A stretch of 64,000 nt of DNA from Pararge aegeria (GCF_905163445.1 NC_053182.1:18311501-18375500), one strand, 5' to 3'. Positions 47,296 to 59,097 are shown, numbered from the stretch's first letter. Program-made: numbers and translations. The notes: generated from the letters alone by a model not told the origin.

Positions 47296-47811
47296 CAACG
47301 TCCAACTTATAACACCCCGTTGTTATTGCGTCGGGGCTAAAAAATATTTTCAATGTTTCACATCTAACTTTTTTTTATATATTGTTATTACTATTTTTTT
47401 CGGTTATAACATTGAAAACACAATAAAGCTCAACGCTCCTAATATTAAATAGGTATTTCCTTATCCATTTCGGATAGGCTATTTCAGGTTACCCGCACTC
47501 GTTACTTGCTTTGAGGTTACGAAGTTCCCGAGGGAGGCAAATCGGGCAAATTGTACGATTTTTTTCCTATATTTTCCACTGATGAAATTCTAACCAGACT
47601 CCGGCGTAACAACCCTTGGGAGGTTGAATTTCTTTATTTGCCACGCGTCTCTTATAATATTAAGGTGCTTACATATCTAACACACAAGAATACTTGATAT
47701 AAACTGAAATAAATAGACCTCTCAGGCGCAGAGGTCAGAGCCGTGCTTCTCTTATAAGCGGAAAATCCCGAGTTAGATCCGCAGCTGGGGTAATTTTAGA
47801 ATTTATAATTT
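47081..47811. other. Stretch with a CA microsatellite inside a repeat
   Basis: A (CA)n run occupies about 47231-47294. Flanks ('cgattcatccgttcgga', 'ataacaccccgttgttattg') look like one dispersed repeat hosting the array. 47695-47790 has a tRNA-like 'ctcaggcgcagaggtcagag'. Confidence 0.6.
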
Positions 47812-48275
47812 TTCTAGCTGTTGCCCGCGATTTCGTCTGCGTTTGATTTTGTTTTTTGATGTGGCATTAAATTTTGATGTAGATCTAAAAAAAAATAAAG
47901 TATTCAGTATCGCTAAGCCTTGAATGAGGGGTTTGCTGCTGTGCGCTGAGGAGTTCTGTCCTCTATCTCCAGCCACATCCATCAGATGTACACAAAGTTT
48001 GGGCAAAATTAAACGTATATTGTAACCTCTATAGTACAAAAATTATTATTGAAATCGGTTATAATTTGTCGGAGTTATGGCGTAAAATCGTCAAACACTC
48101 ATCCCCTCTCCCAAAGGAACCGAGCTTAATGTCAGAATAAAAAGTATCCTATATTCCTTCTAATACTTCCAAGAATATGTGTACAAAGTTTCATGAGGAT
48201 CGGTTAAGTAGTTTTTGCGTGAAAGCGTCACAAACAAACTTACATTGACGTTTATAATATTAAAGTACGGATAGG
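47812..48275 (+). repeat. Dispersed repeat R
   Basis: Begins 'agctgttgcccgcgatttcg' and ends near 'tgacgtttataatattaaag', followed by a short (GGGATA)n at 48276-48298. Confidence 0.65.
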
Positions 48276-48370
48276 GAAGTAGGGATAGGGATAGGGATGA
48301 TTTCGTCAAGTTTGGCAGCTGCTAGTTTCCCTCTACTGACAAATGGAATAGCCAAGCGACTTGGGTTCTA

Positions 48371-48564
48371 GTCATCATCATCATCACATCAACCCATTAC
48401 CGGCCCACTACAGAGCACGGGTCTTTTCCTACAATGAGAAGGGGTTAAGGCCGCAGTCCACCAGGCTGGCCCAATTTAGTGGCCCAATTTAGCCAAAAAT
48501 AAACACAACCCCGTACGTAAGGCTTTCTGGAAGGCCCGTCTAACACCACCAAGCTATCACCGCT
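48371..48564 (-). repeat. SINE family B, internally deleted
   Basis: Tail complement '(atc)n acatcaacccattaccgg', 3' part, then a jump to the head 'caagctatcaccgct'. Confidence 0.8.
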
Positions 48565-48620
48565 CAAAAGCCTTGAAGCCCTAGTTAGATATGTTAATAA
48601 AATATACCTCATTCAATTTA

Positions 48621-48889
48621 AAATAAATAATAAATAAATAAATATACTACGACAATACACACATCGCCATCTAGTCTCAAAGTAAGCGTAGCTTGTGTTA
48701 TGGGTACTAAGATAGCTGATGAATAATTTTTATGGTTAATATACATAAATACTTATAATATATAGATAAACACCGAGATACTGAAATCATTCATGTTCAC
48801 CACACAAATATTGTCCAGTTGTGGTAATGGAACCCACGACCTTGGACTCAGAAAGCAGGGTCGTTGGCCACTGCGCCAATCGGCCGTCA
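48621..48889 (-). repeat. SINE family A, full length
   Basis: (AAAT)n tail complement, 'acacatcgccatctagtctc', head complement 'ccactgcgccaatcggccgt'. Confidence 0.9.
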
Positions 48890-48907
48890 ATTCAATCTCG
48901 TCAAGTA

Positions 48908-49205
48908 ATATTTTAGATGTTGGATGGAAGCAGGCGTAACTTTGCGAAAATCCATAATACACTATAAAAATCCAGCTTAATTTGCTATATTCCGCGAAAA
49001 TCAGGAGTTAAGTGTCTTAACAATTATTCATTGTAAAGTCAATACCTCCCCAGGATGCTCCGGTTTCAGAGCGAAACGTGCGTACCTTGCGGAAAATCGG
49101 TTTATTGTGCAGTATAAGGATTGGAGAAATTATTAATTACACCATATAGATACTCCTGCTTTTCGCAAATTAAGCTTGATTTTCATGGTATATCTTAGAT
49201 GTCCT
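48908..49205 (+). mobile_element. Fold-back MITE (family M1), copy 4
   Basis: 'gatgttggatggaagcaggc' at the left, centre 'ggatgctccggtttcagagc', right 'ctcctgcttttcgcaaatta' then 'tatcttagatgtcc'. This is one of the more complete copies and ends 80 bp before a host exon. Confidence 0.7.
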
Positions 49206-49285
49206 ACGAACAATGTACTAATTAATAGAATATTTCCTTTGTTATCTGCGATAGAATTAACTTTTTTATTTTTCTTTTGTTGCAG

Positions 49286-49372
49286 GGCGAAAAGGATAAC
49301 GGAAAAAACTGTATTCTATCCTGCGAGAAGCGAAAAGCTGATGACTCTGACATTAACAAAGACTTGAAGAAG
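49286..49372 (+). CDS. Probable host exon, upstream exon of RPUSD2-like gene
   Basis: An 87-bp exon preceded by a strong acceptor (long T-rich tract ending 'cttttgttgcag') and followed by a good donor ('aag|gtgaga'). Only one of the three frames is open across it: 29 codons beginning GEKDNGKNCILSCEKRKADD and ending in NKDLKK, hydrophilic and lysine-rich. It begins and ends in phase 0, so it joins in frame to the exon at 62913, which begins in phase 0. The peptide itself is not recognised; assignment to the same gene rests on strand, phase and the absence of any better exon between. In the RluA/RPUSD2 family the N-terminal region before the catalytic domain is usually charged and poorly conserved, which fits. 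Confidence 0.55.
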
Positions 49373-51592
49373 GTGAGAATTGTTCCTTGTAAATAACAGT
49401 TCTAACTCACAGCTTTATTTTTCAAATAAGGATGTTACAGCTTATTTCAATTAAGACCTGGTTCGATTTCAGAACACACAGCCTAAAACGCGACCTTAAA
49501 AGCTACATGGCAGCTTCGTGTCCTTTTATATTTACATATTAGGTATTTTTTTATTTTATTCCATTATTTTAATAAATAACAAAAAATTACTACAGTTTCT
49601 TCAAGTCGAGAAATTTTTGCGGAATTAATCAGAAATGTGGTTACGTATAACATATGAGTATTTCGTTGTTAAGAACTTCATAGATTTTTTAATAATTGTT
49701 AATGTTGTATGAATCTAATTCTGGCATATTATACTGCATTTTAAATTCTGGTCACTGTAAAGGCTAGTCGGAAACTGCTCCGTCACGAAGTCTCAACACG
49801 GTCCTTACAAAAAGAACTTAGCATAACAAAAATATAAATAAACAAAAAAGACGACCTTTCTGTATAAGGCTGCCCTTCCATCACATATATTGAATGACAC
49901 GTAGCGGGGAATATAGTATGTTAAACTGAGAAATGGGATCAATACTTTATGGTCTTTATCATTTTTTATTAGGCATAAAAGTTATATGTGCGTTGAAACA
50001 ATCATAAAATTCGTGTGACGTAATTTATTTGGGTGGTCGCTAATTTGCCAAATTTGCGTACAAAATCGTTTGGAAAGGAAACCGTAAACAATCAATATTA
50101 CTTTATTTATGAGAAATGATTAAGATTTCGAAATAGAGTATAATATTTTTTTTTTCACACATAATATTATAAAAGTAATTTTGAAAAATATTGGGAACTC
50201 GAACTAATATTAGTAACGTGCATTTCTATTACACATATGTGTGTGAGCCAACAAAGAGAGAAAGGCCAAAGGCAAAATGGATGCGGTCTCTGGAAGCAAA
50301 TGTCTCTGGCTATCTTGGACCACGCTTAAGTCTGCAGTTCGAAATAGGTCTGGATGGAAAAAAATAGTCTTGGCTCTATGCACCACCAGGTGTTAAAGGA
50401 CTCAAAGAAAAAGAAGACCTGCCAAAGCACTGCAACAGTTGAAGTTTACACCCGTTTGTCATTATAACTTATTTGTTTGGATGTTGTTTCCACCCGTAGT
50501 GATATACGTTATGTCATTTGCCCTAGGAGAAAATTCGTCCTGCCTATGCTAACCGCGTTAGAGATTTCAGTTAAGGGCTATTTGTAGTCGAATTAAAAAA
50601 ACCCTGGCGTTCTTACCTTCGCTAGTGGACAGGTGGCCTTACCATTCAACATGGGCATACGTCTTTAATGAAGACATACCGTCTACCCCAGTGGTTTCCA
50701 ATACACATTCAATGGCTTCGATCACGCGACCCCTTCGACTGTTACCATTGATACATTATAACCGAAGATCTCCACCAGTGGGCCAGGGCAACGTCTAATT
50801 TTGCGATGATGGCGCATCAAATTTTTTATAGGTACTTGGTAACTTTAGAATTTTTTTAGGAACCTCTATCTAACATTTCTCTTGGATTTCGGTTTTTATA
50901 GAGTTAACATGTTAATAATATTAAATACATATATTGTAAAATATTGTAAATATCTCGGTTTTTTAAGTCACTTAGGAGCACGAAATTAATACTTATGTAT
51001 ATATATAGGGTAGGGTCAAGGCATAAGTAAGATTGCACGACCCACGGTTTCGTATCACAATGCAGATCGAAACATGTTGGCATTATTAAAATTTATTTTC
51101 TGTAGACAAAATTTCATTGGTCTGTGAAAATTCATGCGTCCATTTCTTACGGTTCATAGGATACAACACGCTAACAAACAGAGTGATGGAAGGACAGATA
51201 GCGGAGGTTTAGTAAAAGGGTCCCGTTGGTTTCGGTACGCAATTCTAAAATTCACATTTTAAAATTTACTTATTTTAAGAATTGTGTATCTTCGATTGGT
51301 ACTATATAATATCAGTGACACAACTCATAATCGACCACCGTTGAAGTGTCTACGCCTATACGATTTTCACTTATATTGCATGAACATAAGGCCTATTTTC
51401 AAATGACCGGTGCGAAAACTGTACTGTGGTTATGTACACAGTTTTATGAATGTGCTACGAACTGGCTACTTAAATATTGGACTTGGGAAAAGTATTGCAA
51501 TTAAATAACTTTAGTATTAAATCCAGTTTAATATTAATATTGTACAGGTATACGGTACAAAATGTATCATCATTAGCTTAGTAGCGTCTCAC
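49373..51592 (+). other. Intron, 5' part
   Basis: Starts with the donor of the exon ending at 49372. Contains a possible LINE scrap at 50240-50400 ('gagaaaggccaaaggcaaaa') and otherwise nothing recognised. Confidence 0.45.
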
Positions 51593-51736
51593 CAGTGGCG
51601 TGCACTTCATACATGCACAAAAGCACTGCTTACCCTAAAATTGAAATATAGCTCGTCTAGGAGGACAATTTTGGCCATTTTATGTAATTTTCCTGCTGTA
51701 TGCATACCCTGGTTAGAATCCCAGTGCACGCCACTG
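51593..51736. mobile_element. hAT-type MITE, 144 bp, with 8-bp target duplication
   Basis: The ends are perfect 13-bp inverted repeats ('cagtggcgtgcac' and its complement). The 8 bp before (51585-51592) and after (51737-51744) are both 'cgtctcac', an exact target-site duplication. CAGTGGCG-type ends with 8-bp duplications are the hallmark of hAT elements. No ORF, so it depends on a transposase made elsewhere. Confidence 0.88.
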
Positions 51737-51744
51737 CGTCTCAC

Positions 51745-52404
51745 AGCTGTACACATGGCAAATTTTCGTAGAACAGGGATCAGAAGCATTGACCCACCAC
51801 GCTATTTAAAGCGGGTTCGCGGGTTTAAACGAGTGTTATCACGCGTTAGTGATAACAAACGAAATCTTAATGTGCTCTCAATGCCATGCCCCTCTCTCGC
51901 TGGAACTCTAAGCTGGAACTTAAAATTTGGTTACAGAAAAAATGTCCGATCTTAGACCTCGTGATCCAAAGCTCAATATAATGATAGAATGAGCTCAATT
52001 GTAGGGTTTAGGAATAAAGAAGGATGATGCCATATAATTGATAAATCTTTCTTCAATAAGAGTAATAAAAAAAAGGAAGGGTAGGCGGTGCTTTCGTGCA
52101 TGTATGAAGTGCACGTCACTGTACCTAAGCAACTTAATTGAAACTGCACGAACAGTTCTCAAAATACATATAAATCAGGTCGCCCGAAACATTGTTTACT
52201 GTTAATTGTAAAACGTCTCCGGTGCCAAATTGAATAAAAAGAACAAACGCGGTCCGTAGGGATACATTCGCCAGATGCTTGAACTCATAAAATCGTTTTA
52301 AGTGCACGTCGAGATTTCAATTGCACGCATTAAACGGCAAACTGCCAACCGGTTGGTTCTCAAATGTGTCATACACCGCTCATTGTCTTATCCCTTTATT
52401 TAAA
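51745..52404. other. Intron stretch with a second hAT end
   Basis: 52078-52121 ('gtgcatgtatgaagtgcacg' then 'tcactg') is the inverted counterpart of the first 45 bp of the MITE at 51593, an orphan end of another copy. Nothing else recognised. Confidence 0.55.
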
Positions 52405-52765
52405 ATACTAGCTTCAGCCCGCGACTTCGTCTGCGTGGATTTTAGAATTGGGTCTAAAGCTTCGCTCGTCAACAATTTTTAATCTTTCTAAGGGTACTCT
52501 TTGAGACATCTGTATAGAAACTACATGTTATTTTCATAGCATAGGTGACATGCATACCAAATTTCAAAGCTGTCATTGGTATGCGCGGCCGCGGCAGGTC
52601 GTAAACAATTTTGCCCTCCTGAACTAATTAAGGAATCTGGATAAAAGGTAGCCTATTTTCTTTTCCATGTCAAAGGCTACATGCATGCCAAAATTCATCC
52701 ACATCAGTTCTGGCATTTTAGCGTGATTGAGTAACAAACATCCACACTTTCACATTTTTAATATT
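52405..52765 (+). repeat. Dispersed repeat R
   Basis: 'ctagcttcagcccgcgactt', 'aaggtagcctattttctttt' and 'tttcacatttttaatattta' run parallel to the copy at 32570. Confidence 0.7.
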
Positions 52766-53264
52766 TATTTGTTTATTTTTCTTTAATCGGAAAACCAACT
52801 GTTGTAAATACTAAATAGTTAACAAATTTGTTGACTTAAAACTAATTTCCACAGATAAGTTTCATATAAAAAAGGGTACCTGATAGAACCCAGCAAATAT
52901 TCAGCAAACTATAACTAAACATTAAGTTTACCTAGCATGCAACAGTTTATCTACTAAGTTGCATGCAAGTTATCTAATAGTTACACTATTCATATTACCA
53001 TAAAAAAAGTAAATTTCGGGATCATTGTAAACAGAATTAAGAAGGCGCGAGAGACGGATTACAAAATAATTAAACCTGTTCTTAGTTTTAGTTAAGGATA
53101 CGTGGAGAATCTTTTTATGCCCAGGTAATCGTGAGGGTACAATAAAATCTAACTAACATAAGTAGGATATATATATTTATGTATATAGTAGGATTTTTGA
53201 AGTAAATCTTCTTTAGAATCGTGATGATTTGAAACTCGATAAACGACGACAACGCGTCATTGTA
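52766..53264. other. AT-rich intron stretch
   Basis: Nothing recognised. Confidence 0.45.
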
Positions 53265-53574
53265 ATCGTCAACCTATTACCGGCCCACTATAGGACACGT
53301 TTATCTTCTCAGAATGAGAAGGGCTTATGCCGTAGTCTATCACGCTGGCAAAGTGCGGATTGGTGGACTTCACACGCCGTTGAGAACATTATGGAGAACT
53401 CACAAGTATGCAGGTTACCTCACGATTTTTTCCTTAACCTTTAAAGCAAGTGATATTTAAATTGCTAAAATTAAAAACGCAAATAACTCCGAAAAGTTAT
53501 TGGTGCTTGCCGCGGCTCGAACTCGGTCTCCGCGAAAGGAAAGCCGACGCCTCACCCACTAGGCTGTCGCCGCC
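53265..53574 (-). repeat. SINE family B, full length
   Basis: Tail complement 'gtaatcgtcaacctattac', body and head 'cacccactaggctgtcgccg'. Confidence 0.9.
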
Positions 53575-55410
53575 TTTTTTTCGCGACAAACGTATAAATG
53601 TATAGAATTAAGTCGGCAAGAAAATGAGATGGAATACGTTACACATTTTGTTTTAGTTACCATGGAAACTGAATAAAGTTTAATGAAAAATAATGACCCT
53701 AACATTTTATCTTAAGTCGTTATCCATTAAAATCTCTCGTAGGCTACTTTTCAAAAATTTCGCATCTGCCGTGTGTGAATTGCACAGGATTTTCTTTAAT
53801 TCATTGGCAAACCCACAGCTGTAAATAGTATATTAAAAAAAAAATATAAAGAAACCGCATCTAAATCCGTTGTGTAGTTTTAATCTGTATATGATATACA
53901 GGGATAGACAGATAGCATAAAGCAACTTTGTTTTGACTATGTAGTGAAGAAAAAAAACCTCGTCCAAAATAGAATTACGAGGAAGATAAGAAAGTTCACC
54001 TGTTTACGAAAAATGTCTAGGAGAAGTATATACTGTCCTCGCTTTAAAGAATAAAAGTTAAAATAAACGGCGTTTTATTTAATTAAGTCCGAACTTTTCG
54101 CAAATACCCCGCAGCTACTTGGGGGAGCGGGGTCATTTTGTTTTCATTATCTCCGCAAATGTCCTGTAGAGGGCTCCCTTAATTCACAGCTGAGAGTCGT
54201 GTTCTTTCGCCCTAATTTGAATACATTAGGGTTTACTTAAAGGAAAGCGTGCGAAAAAGTAAAGAAGTGTACAAGCGAATCCGTGAGGAAATAAAAAAAG
54301 GGTGTGCGTGTAACCTTTTACTACACCTTTTATTATTATTTATTGATGAAAGAGTAAAATGTTCCTGGGACTCCGCCATTTCATTTAATATTCACTATTT
54401 CATTTTATATAATTACACTTTCACATTTTATAAATATTTTCATTTGTTAAATAGAAGGTTAGATCAGCACATGTCAATATAACCTCGTCATTGAATATTA
54501 CGGAATGTCGCAATCATCAGAAAATTTATTAATAATTTATTTATTACAAATATGTATAGTAATAAATAAACAAGTATAATTAGAGTTTTTTAAAAACTTA
54601 AAATAGTTGCAATTTAAAATAGTTTTTTTAAAACTGCTGAATTTTTATTCACTTTGCTATTCACAATTGATCCATTTGAAAGTATTGGAAGTAAATAATA
54701 GTTGAGACACATATTGTTAAGAGTTTAACAAGCTGTTAAAGGAAAATGAAGAGAAGTCAAAGCGATTCCTTTTAACAAGTTATTTAATAGAGAACTTTAC
54801 GAACGAATTATCTTCTTGCGTCACAAAATAGAGTAGAGTAATCTCTGTTTTCTAAAAACCAGCTGGCGTTGTTTTTATAAAAAACAGCTATGATCCTATA
54901 CGATAGTAAAAAAGATATTCGATTAATATTCAACCGCAAATCTCTAAATATATATGTATATTCATATATTTACTATAATTCTATTTAAAACATTAACTAA
55001 TATTATTTATCTTAGATTATTTAAAAAATAAAAACCTCTGAAAATTATACAAAATGTATCAACGGTGAAAATATAGCGTTACTAGCTGTTGCCTGCTTTG
55101 TTTTTCCATACAGGCAAATTCAAAATATTCTAAGTGTGTACTCATGACTACCCTATTGAAGATAGAAGACCGACACGAGCATAGTACCTACGCTACTTTA
55201 AAAGTGATAAGAGTCACTTGATTTTAATATTGCATGTGATTTCAGGGCATCTGATTTCTTTCAGTAAAAACCATGGCAGTGGTTCACTCGAAAACTATTA
55301 GCGTTTCCGTTTCACAGATAAATCTTAGAGACAGTAAACAATGTACCTCGAAAGCATGTAAAGTAATATTTCGGTTTTCATTTACACGTTGTATACCTAC
55401 GAGCACAAAA
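53575..55410. other. AT-rich intron stretch
   Basis: 54640-54690 repeats the small segment seen at 23560. No exon-like segment with both splice sites was found. Confidence 0.45.
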
Positions 55411-55622
55411 TTTGCAACATTAATCTGGGCTGATCCGTTTAATATTCAGCGACAAGATCGGTTTACCGAGCTTTGTGATGTTCACTATACAGGAGGAAGC
55501 GCAACTTGTGTAATATGGCATCGACGGAGGGCCTCATCAGAACCTTGTTGTTGATTTAAATTCAATTATTCACGTGCTCCGGCTTTTGTTTCCCGATATA
55601 CCGCTGACATGTCGATTCGTCG
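55411..55622 (+). repeat. Duplicated module, copy 1 (uninterrupted)
   Basis: 'ctgatccgtttaatattcag', 'cgacaagatcgg', 'atggcatcgacggagggcct' and 'cacgtgctccggcttttgtt' are matched in order by 59808-59892 plus 60642-60783, where they are split by about 750 bp. A 93-codon frame from 55273 crosses this module but has no recognisable domain. Confidence 0.7.
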
Positions 55623-56276
55623 GATGAACCTTCTGGTTTCGTAATATTAACAAAAAAAATGTTTATACGCGTATTTTTTTATTCAAAATGATGAACTTAA
55701 TGCAAAGTTATGCTTCTTTAACTTCAAAAACATGGTACTTTCATAAGAAAATCGTACTCCTATTAAACTTCGTAGCTAAAGGTTTGTGTTGGCAAACGAA
55801 GTTATCACCATCCCCTCACGATTATGGAAACATATATGTATGAATGCCTCATAAGTGCCAGCGATAGGCCTACATGAATAATTTTTGAAAGAATTTTTGA
55901 ATTTGAAGTTGAAACCACCGTAGGAGTAGAACTTCCATATATTATTTCTTAGCTGACATCACCTTCATATACACTCGACACTCGGTTAGTTTTTGATTCA
56001 TACTCGTACATCCATAGTTTTCGAGATCTCGTGTTTATGAGTCAGTCAGTCAGTCAGTAACCTCGGGCTTTTATATATCTTAAAAGTACTTGTTGTATAA
56101 CTCCTCCTAAACAGCTGCACAGTTTTGAATGAATGATAGTTTGAAAATAAAATTGGATCCGGTAGATGACCCTGCTACACTGGGCAGTACGACGTCTGCA
56201 GGGTCCGCTAGTCGTAACTGTTCAACCAATCTCTTTGATTTTTGGCATTTAGTTAGTTGAAACGAATGAGAGTAAA
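55623..56276. other. Intron stretch with a (GTCA)n run
   Basis: A short GTCA tandem run lies near 56041-56056. It is followed by a dispersed-repeat tail ('actgggcagtacgacgtctg', 'agggtccgctagtcg'). Confidence 0.5.
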
Positions 56277-56562
56277 GAAATAAATAAATAAAATAAAATA
56301 AAATAAAATAAATATACTACGACAATATACACATCGTCATCTAGCCCCACAGTAAACGTAACTTGTGTTATGGGTACTGAGATAGCTGATAAATATTTTT
56401 TTATGAATATAATACACATAAATACTTATAATATACAGATAAACATCCAGACACTGAAAAACATTCATGCTCATCACGCAAACATTTTCCAGTTGTGGTA
56501 ATCGAACCCACGCCGCTGGACTCAGAAAGCAGGGTCTCTGCCCACTGCGCCACTCGGCCGTC
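56277..56562 (-). repeat. SINE family A, full length
   Basis: (AATAA)n tail complement, then the full family body and head complement 'ctgcgccactcggccgtcg'. It ends about 35 bp before the Harbinger element. Confidence 0.9.
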
Positions 56563-56597
56563 GAAAGAAGAACAAGAAGAAAAGAAGGCTACTTTTA
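56563..56597. repeat. Harbinger left flank and target site
   Basis: 'aaaagaaggctacttttag' ends in the target-site copy TTA (56595-56597). Its other half continues at 59711 ('ttaatctcatgaaaataa') and then 'cgcgggcaacagctag', so the element landed in a dispersed repeat. Confidence 0.7.
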
Positions 56598-56631
56598 GAG
56601 CCTGTCCAGATGAGGCGTTTTACGCGCGAGT
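56598..56631 (+). repeat. Harbinger left terminal inverted repeat
   Basis: 34 bp identical to the complement of 59677-59710. Positions 56614-56631 also pair with an inner inverted copy at 56713-56730, so the left end can fold on itself. Confidence 0.95.
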
Positions 56632-56853
56632 CGACGCGCGCGTAGACACTCGCGCGTTCCCGAGATACTACAGCTACATATATTCCGTCCAGATGATGAC
56701 GCGCGTTTCCTCACTCGCGCGTAAAACGCCGGTAACGAGCGAGACTCTCGACTCGCGCGTTCTACGCGCGTAGAACGCGCGAGTCGAGGTACTCGAACGC
56801 CGTTACTGCGTCCAGTACTACGCGCGAATCTGTAGCGAGTGGACGTACTAAAA
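56632..56853 (+). promoter_or_regulatory. Subterminal CGCGCGAGT-rich region and 42-bp palindrome
   Basis: This 220-bp region between the left end and the MADF start codon is packed with CGCGCGAGT and its complement. 56747-56788 is a perfect 42-bp palindrome centred on 'acgcgcgt'. Similar motifs sit inside the right end (59664-59690). Subterminal repeats in DNA transposons commonly bind the transposase or its partner; here that role is inferred. The region must also contain the MADF gene's promoter. Confidence 0.7.
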
Positions 56854-59097
56854 ATGGAGCGTGATAACTTCGATACTGAACTTTTTATAGACGAAATTGA
56901 AAAAAGAGTAGCCATATGGGATATGGAATCTTCAGACTATTCCAATAGAGTAATAAAACGTAGGAACTGGGAAGAAATAGTCGAAATTTTTTGTGAACCT
57001 GGCGATTCCCAAGAAAAGAAAAAAGCTTTAGGTAAGTAAACGATAGTTTATTTAATAATATTATTTCTTAGATAACATTAATTTTACTATAGCATTTTAT
57101 CTTGCCAAGGGAGTTTGCCTTCGTTAACAAAATAATCCGCGAATTTGTCTCTTGTATTTCGCGATCTTGCATTAGGCCTTACTACCTCAGTGTTCAAACT
57201 ATTCAAAGATGTTTCGTACAGAGTGTGGTCATACCTATAACCATCCCTTAACCTGACGTAATTATGAAGAACACAACAAGCTTTAATTATGTTTTCTGCA
57301 AACTCTAAGTCTACATTCAACGGTCTATGAAAAACTCTCCATTTATTTACCAAGATACCAAAGCAACATTCAATGTAACGCCGGGCTCTGGATAAGCGGT
57401 AGTTGAATATTTTTTTCTTGATTGTTAGAGATTTACCGCAATAAGGGCGCATAATGTTTTCAGACAGACTGAACGCTTCATCTCCTACTATCACATGGGG
57501 TAAGGGAGTTGAATCTGTTTGCGATATTGGCTTTGGATCTGGAATATCTAAAGTTTTCTCGACAAGTTTTTTATACAAAACTGAGTCTTTAAAAATTGAG
57601 GAGTCGTTACTTTTTCCATATGCGCCGATGTCTACTGAAATAAAACAATAATTTGCATCGCATACAGCCAGTAAAACAGTCGAAAAATAATTTTTATAGT
57701 TATAAAAAAGAGACCCAGAATCGTTGGGTTTTATAATACGGATATGCTTGCCGTCGATGGCACCGATGCAATTTGGGAAATTTGCATATTTTTGAAACTG
57801 TTTTGAAATCTCTTCCCATTCAGCCTTCGTGGGTTCTCTCATTACTATATTTTGTAGTTTTTGCCACATAACGTAACAGGTTTTCTGTACTATTCCGATA
57901 ACTGTAGACTTTCCTAGTCTGTAGGCATAATGCAGGTCCGCAAAATAACATCCTGTGGCCAAATATCTGAAAAAAAGTTAATATTATTAAATATTGTCCA
58001 TTAAATTCTTATAATATGTACAGTATTTATTTATATTCATGTATTTATATGCATGTCTGCATACAGAGTGACCAGTAATTTGACCTATTCCTTGAAGAAG
58101 GTTAAAATAGGGATCATTTGCCACAAATTAACCTTTATCAACTGGGAGATATGGGTTAATTTGTGGCAAATGATCCCTAGTTTAACCTCCTTCAAGGAAT
58201 AGGTTGAATTACCGGTCACCCTTTAAATAGCACTATTTGTAATTGTATTTTTCTATTTATTTTGTAGATACAAAAAATTATACATATACAAACATAAATA
58301 TTTCTTTTGACCATTTCAATACGTTTATTATTGATTTCAGGCATTTCATTGCAAAAGAAGTGGAAAGGATTGCGTGATGGCTTTGTTAGAGAAATGAAGA
58401 AGATGAAAACCACACCGTCTGGATCAGGAGCCTCCAGCAAAGCCAAATATATTTATTTTGAACGTTTGATGTTCCTCGAACGATCGACACGGAATAAAGC
58501 TACTGAAAGCAATATCAACACCACGTCTGTAACAGCTGAAGAACAAGAATTTTCTGGCGATGGGGAAGATGTAATGAGACCTCCGCTTAGTCAGGTGAAA
58601 AAGAAAAAAAAGCTGAACGCAGCTGATGAAGAATTTCTGGCCATCATAAACAAAAATTTAACATCTAGAAATCAGCCACAGACATCAAACCAAATGGAGT
58701 CAGATGATGACAAATTATTCTGCATGTCATTACCGAGGAGCTTATTAAAATACCAGAGGAAAACAGACTTCAAACAAAAATTGAATTAATGAAAGTGCTT
58801 CAAGCTCAACAAACCATGTATGATAAACCTTCAGCTGTTCGATCTGCCTACCAACCTTCTACACAATATCATTACCAAGTAGGGCTAACACAACGTGGAC
58901 AGAGAGATTATTTTGAAGAAACAGGATATAACACAACAGAATCTTTAACATCTTCGTTGTCCCCTGCAACTTATAATCGAGGTTATTTCACTACGCCACG
59001 GAATACTCTCGCCCAAAACACTCTTCCAACAACACCATCACCGGCATCTACACAAGATTCGCAAGAATCTGAATTAATGGAGCTATACAATAATTAA
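56854..59097 (+). pseudogene. Harbinger MADF/BESS DNA-binding protein, two exons, one frameshift
   Basis: Exon 1 is 56854-57031 (first ATG; donor 'g|gtaagt'), exon 2 starts at 58341 (acceptor 'ttgatttcag'), and the join is in frame: ...KKALG then ISLQKKWKGLRDGFVREMKK. Residues about 8-110 form a MADF domain: FIDEIEKRVAIWDM near the start, NWEEIVEIF in the middle, KKWKGLRDGFVRE and the aromatic YIYFERLMFL at its end. Partners of this type in known Harbinger elements bind the element ends and carry the transposase to DNA and the nucleus. In exon 2 the frame stops at 58787, but the next frame resumes the same kind of sequence (IPEENRLQTKIELMKVLQ, a BESS-like helix) to a stop at 59095-59097, so there is one indel near 58731-58740. 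Poly(A) signals AATAAA lie at 59265 and 59273, just before the transposase's first exon. The transposase's second exon lies in this gene's intron. Confidence 0.82.

Noticed and set aside
55273..55554. 93-codon + strand frame
   Set aside because: It runs into a module duplicated at 59808-60783 where the frame is not kept, so it is repeat-derived.
56595..56915. - strand 106-codon arginine/serine-rich frame at the left Harbinger end
   Set aside because: It is the reverse reading of the CGCGCGAGT-rich subterminal repeats, not a gene.
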